DNA from: Phytohabitans suffuscus
Lineage (GTDB): Bacteria; Actinomycetota; Actinomycetes; Mycobacteriales; Micromonosporaceae
Assembly (NCBI RefSeq): GCF_011764565.1
Contig: NZ_AP022871.1
Location: 7,564,320 to 7,628,319, forward strand
DNA length: 64,000 bases
Reading direction: 5' to 3'
Below the pieces are notes generated by a model. It was not told the DNA's origin, made no database searches, and saw only the letters and a program-made list of their open reading frames with translations. The number at the start of each line of letters is the position of its first letter. The first letter of the stretch is position 1. Below, one piece after another: positions 63,881-64,000 of the stretch. A program made the translations under genes and the position numbers.

Positions 63881-64000
63881 TCAGCCGTCGAGAAGTACGA
63901 CACCGCGCAGGTTCCTGCCGGCGTGCATGTCGGCGTACCCCTCGTTGATCTGGTCGAGGGTGTACGTCCGCGTGATCAGCTCGTCCAGCATGAGGTGGCC
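63881..64000 (-). CDS. Zinc-type alcohol dehydrogenase, C-terminus only (cut by window)
   Basis: The last 39 codons of a convergent gene that continues beyond the window. The encoded end reads GHLMLDELITRTYTLDQINEGY followed by ADMHAGRNLRGVVLLDG, which is the C-terminal helix and NAD-domain end of class III/NDMA-type medium-chain zinc alcohol dehydrogenases. Stop is at 63881-63883, three bases after the 31-base duplication. Close to P450 and ferredoxin reductase genes, so it could oxidise the alcohol that the P450 forms. Confidence 0.75.
   Translation of the reverse strand, partial: GHLMLDELITRTYTLDQINEGYADMHAGRNLRGVVLLDG

Noticed and set aside
1..64000. tRNA, rRNA or CRISPR array
   Set aside because: None found by eye; no cloverleaf with anticodon or regular spacer array was seen.

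Overview
The window is very GC-rich (about 70 percent or more), with codons ending in G or C, dense SARP, TetR, PadR, LuxR and AraC type regulators, natural-product genes and P450s. This points to an actinomycete chromosome, most likely Micromonosporaceae (inferred from style, not from a marker gene). No rRNA, tRNA or CRISPR was seen. About 30 breaks in otherwise conserved genes all have the same sense (one base missing), nearly all in G/C runs. I therefore read most of them as homopolymer under-calling in the assembly and describe those genes as single genes with corrected lengths.

Layout. 0-5.8 kb: right end of a peptide natural-product cluster with an adenylation domain, a thioesterase-like protein, a free-standing carrier protein, MbtH, an SbnA/SbnB pair that would make L-2,3-diaminopropionate, and a third PLP enzyme. 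5.8-12.9 kb: a tricorn-type protease, a broken hydrolase, a solute-binding-like protein without signal peptide, a MaoC hydratase and a DHFR-like reductase. 13-22 kb: a DUF1702 protein, a SARP activator, an enediyne-type thioesterase read in frame into a P450, a two-component pair, a STAS protein, an AhpD-like protein and an AraC regulator. 22.3-24.4 kb: a membrane protein, a CopC-like lipoprotein and a damaged MFS transporter. 25-31.7 kb: CBS and flavodoxin proteins, a PadR-controlled ABC exporter and a universal stress protein. 31.7-34.8 kb: an NmrA/TetR divergon with a clear double operator, then gene fragments and a secreted protein. 34.9-40.5 kb: a LysR regulator, GabT and GabD, an IclR regulator and an SDR. 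40.4-43.5 kb: two Acg-type nitroreductases, a ribosome hibernation factor and a DoxX protein. These and the stress protein carry GGGxC-N4-GxCCC sites like DevR/DosR boxes.

43.6-53.3 kb is a catabolic block: TetR, HpcH/CitE lyase, acyl-CoA dehydrogenase, LysR, alpha/beta hydrolase, two divergent P450s and a double-domain CoA-transferase. It seems to resume at 62.1 kb with an HtaA protein, a ferredoxin reductase and an alcohol dehydrogenase cut by the window edge. Between them, 53.4-62.0 kb holds repeats, a transporter fragment and a 6.9-kb secreted RHS/YD-repeat polymorphic toxin. That protein has a six-repeat ricin-type lectin insert and a C-terminal tip I cannot assign, and it is followed by a small DUF3592 membrane protein that is the natural immunity candidate. 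This toxin/immunity module is the best candidate for an undescribed system in the window. A second novelty is a family of repeated intergenic modules at 24.5, 30.2 and 53.4-53.9 kb, part of which carries a GATCGTGGTA...TACCACGATC inverted repeat.
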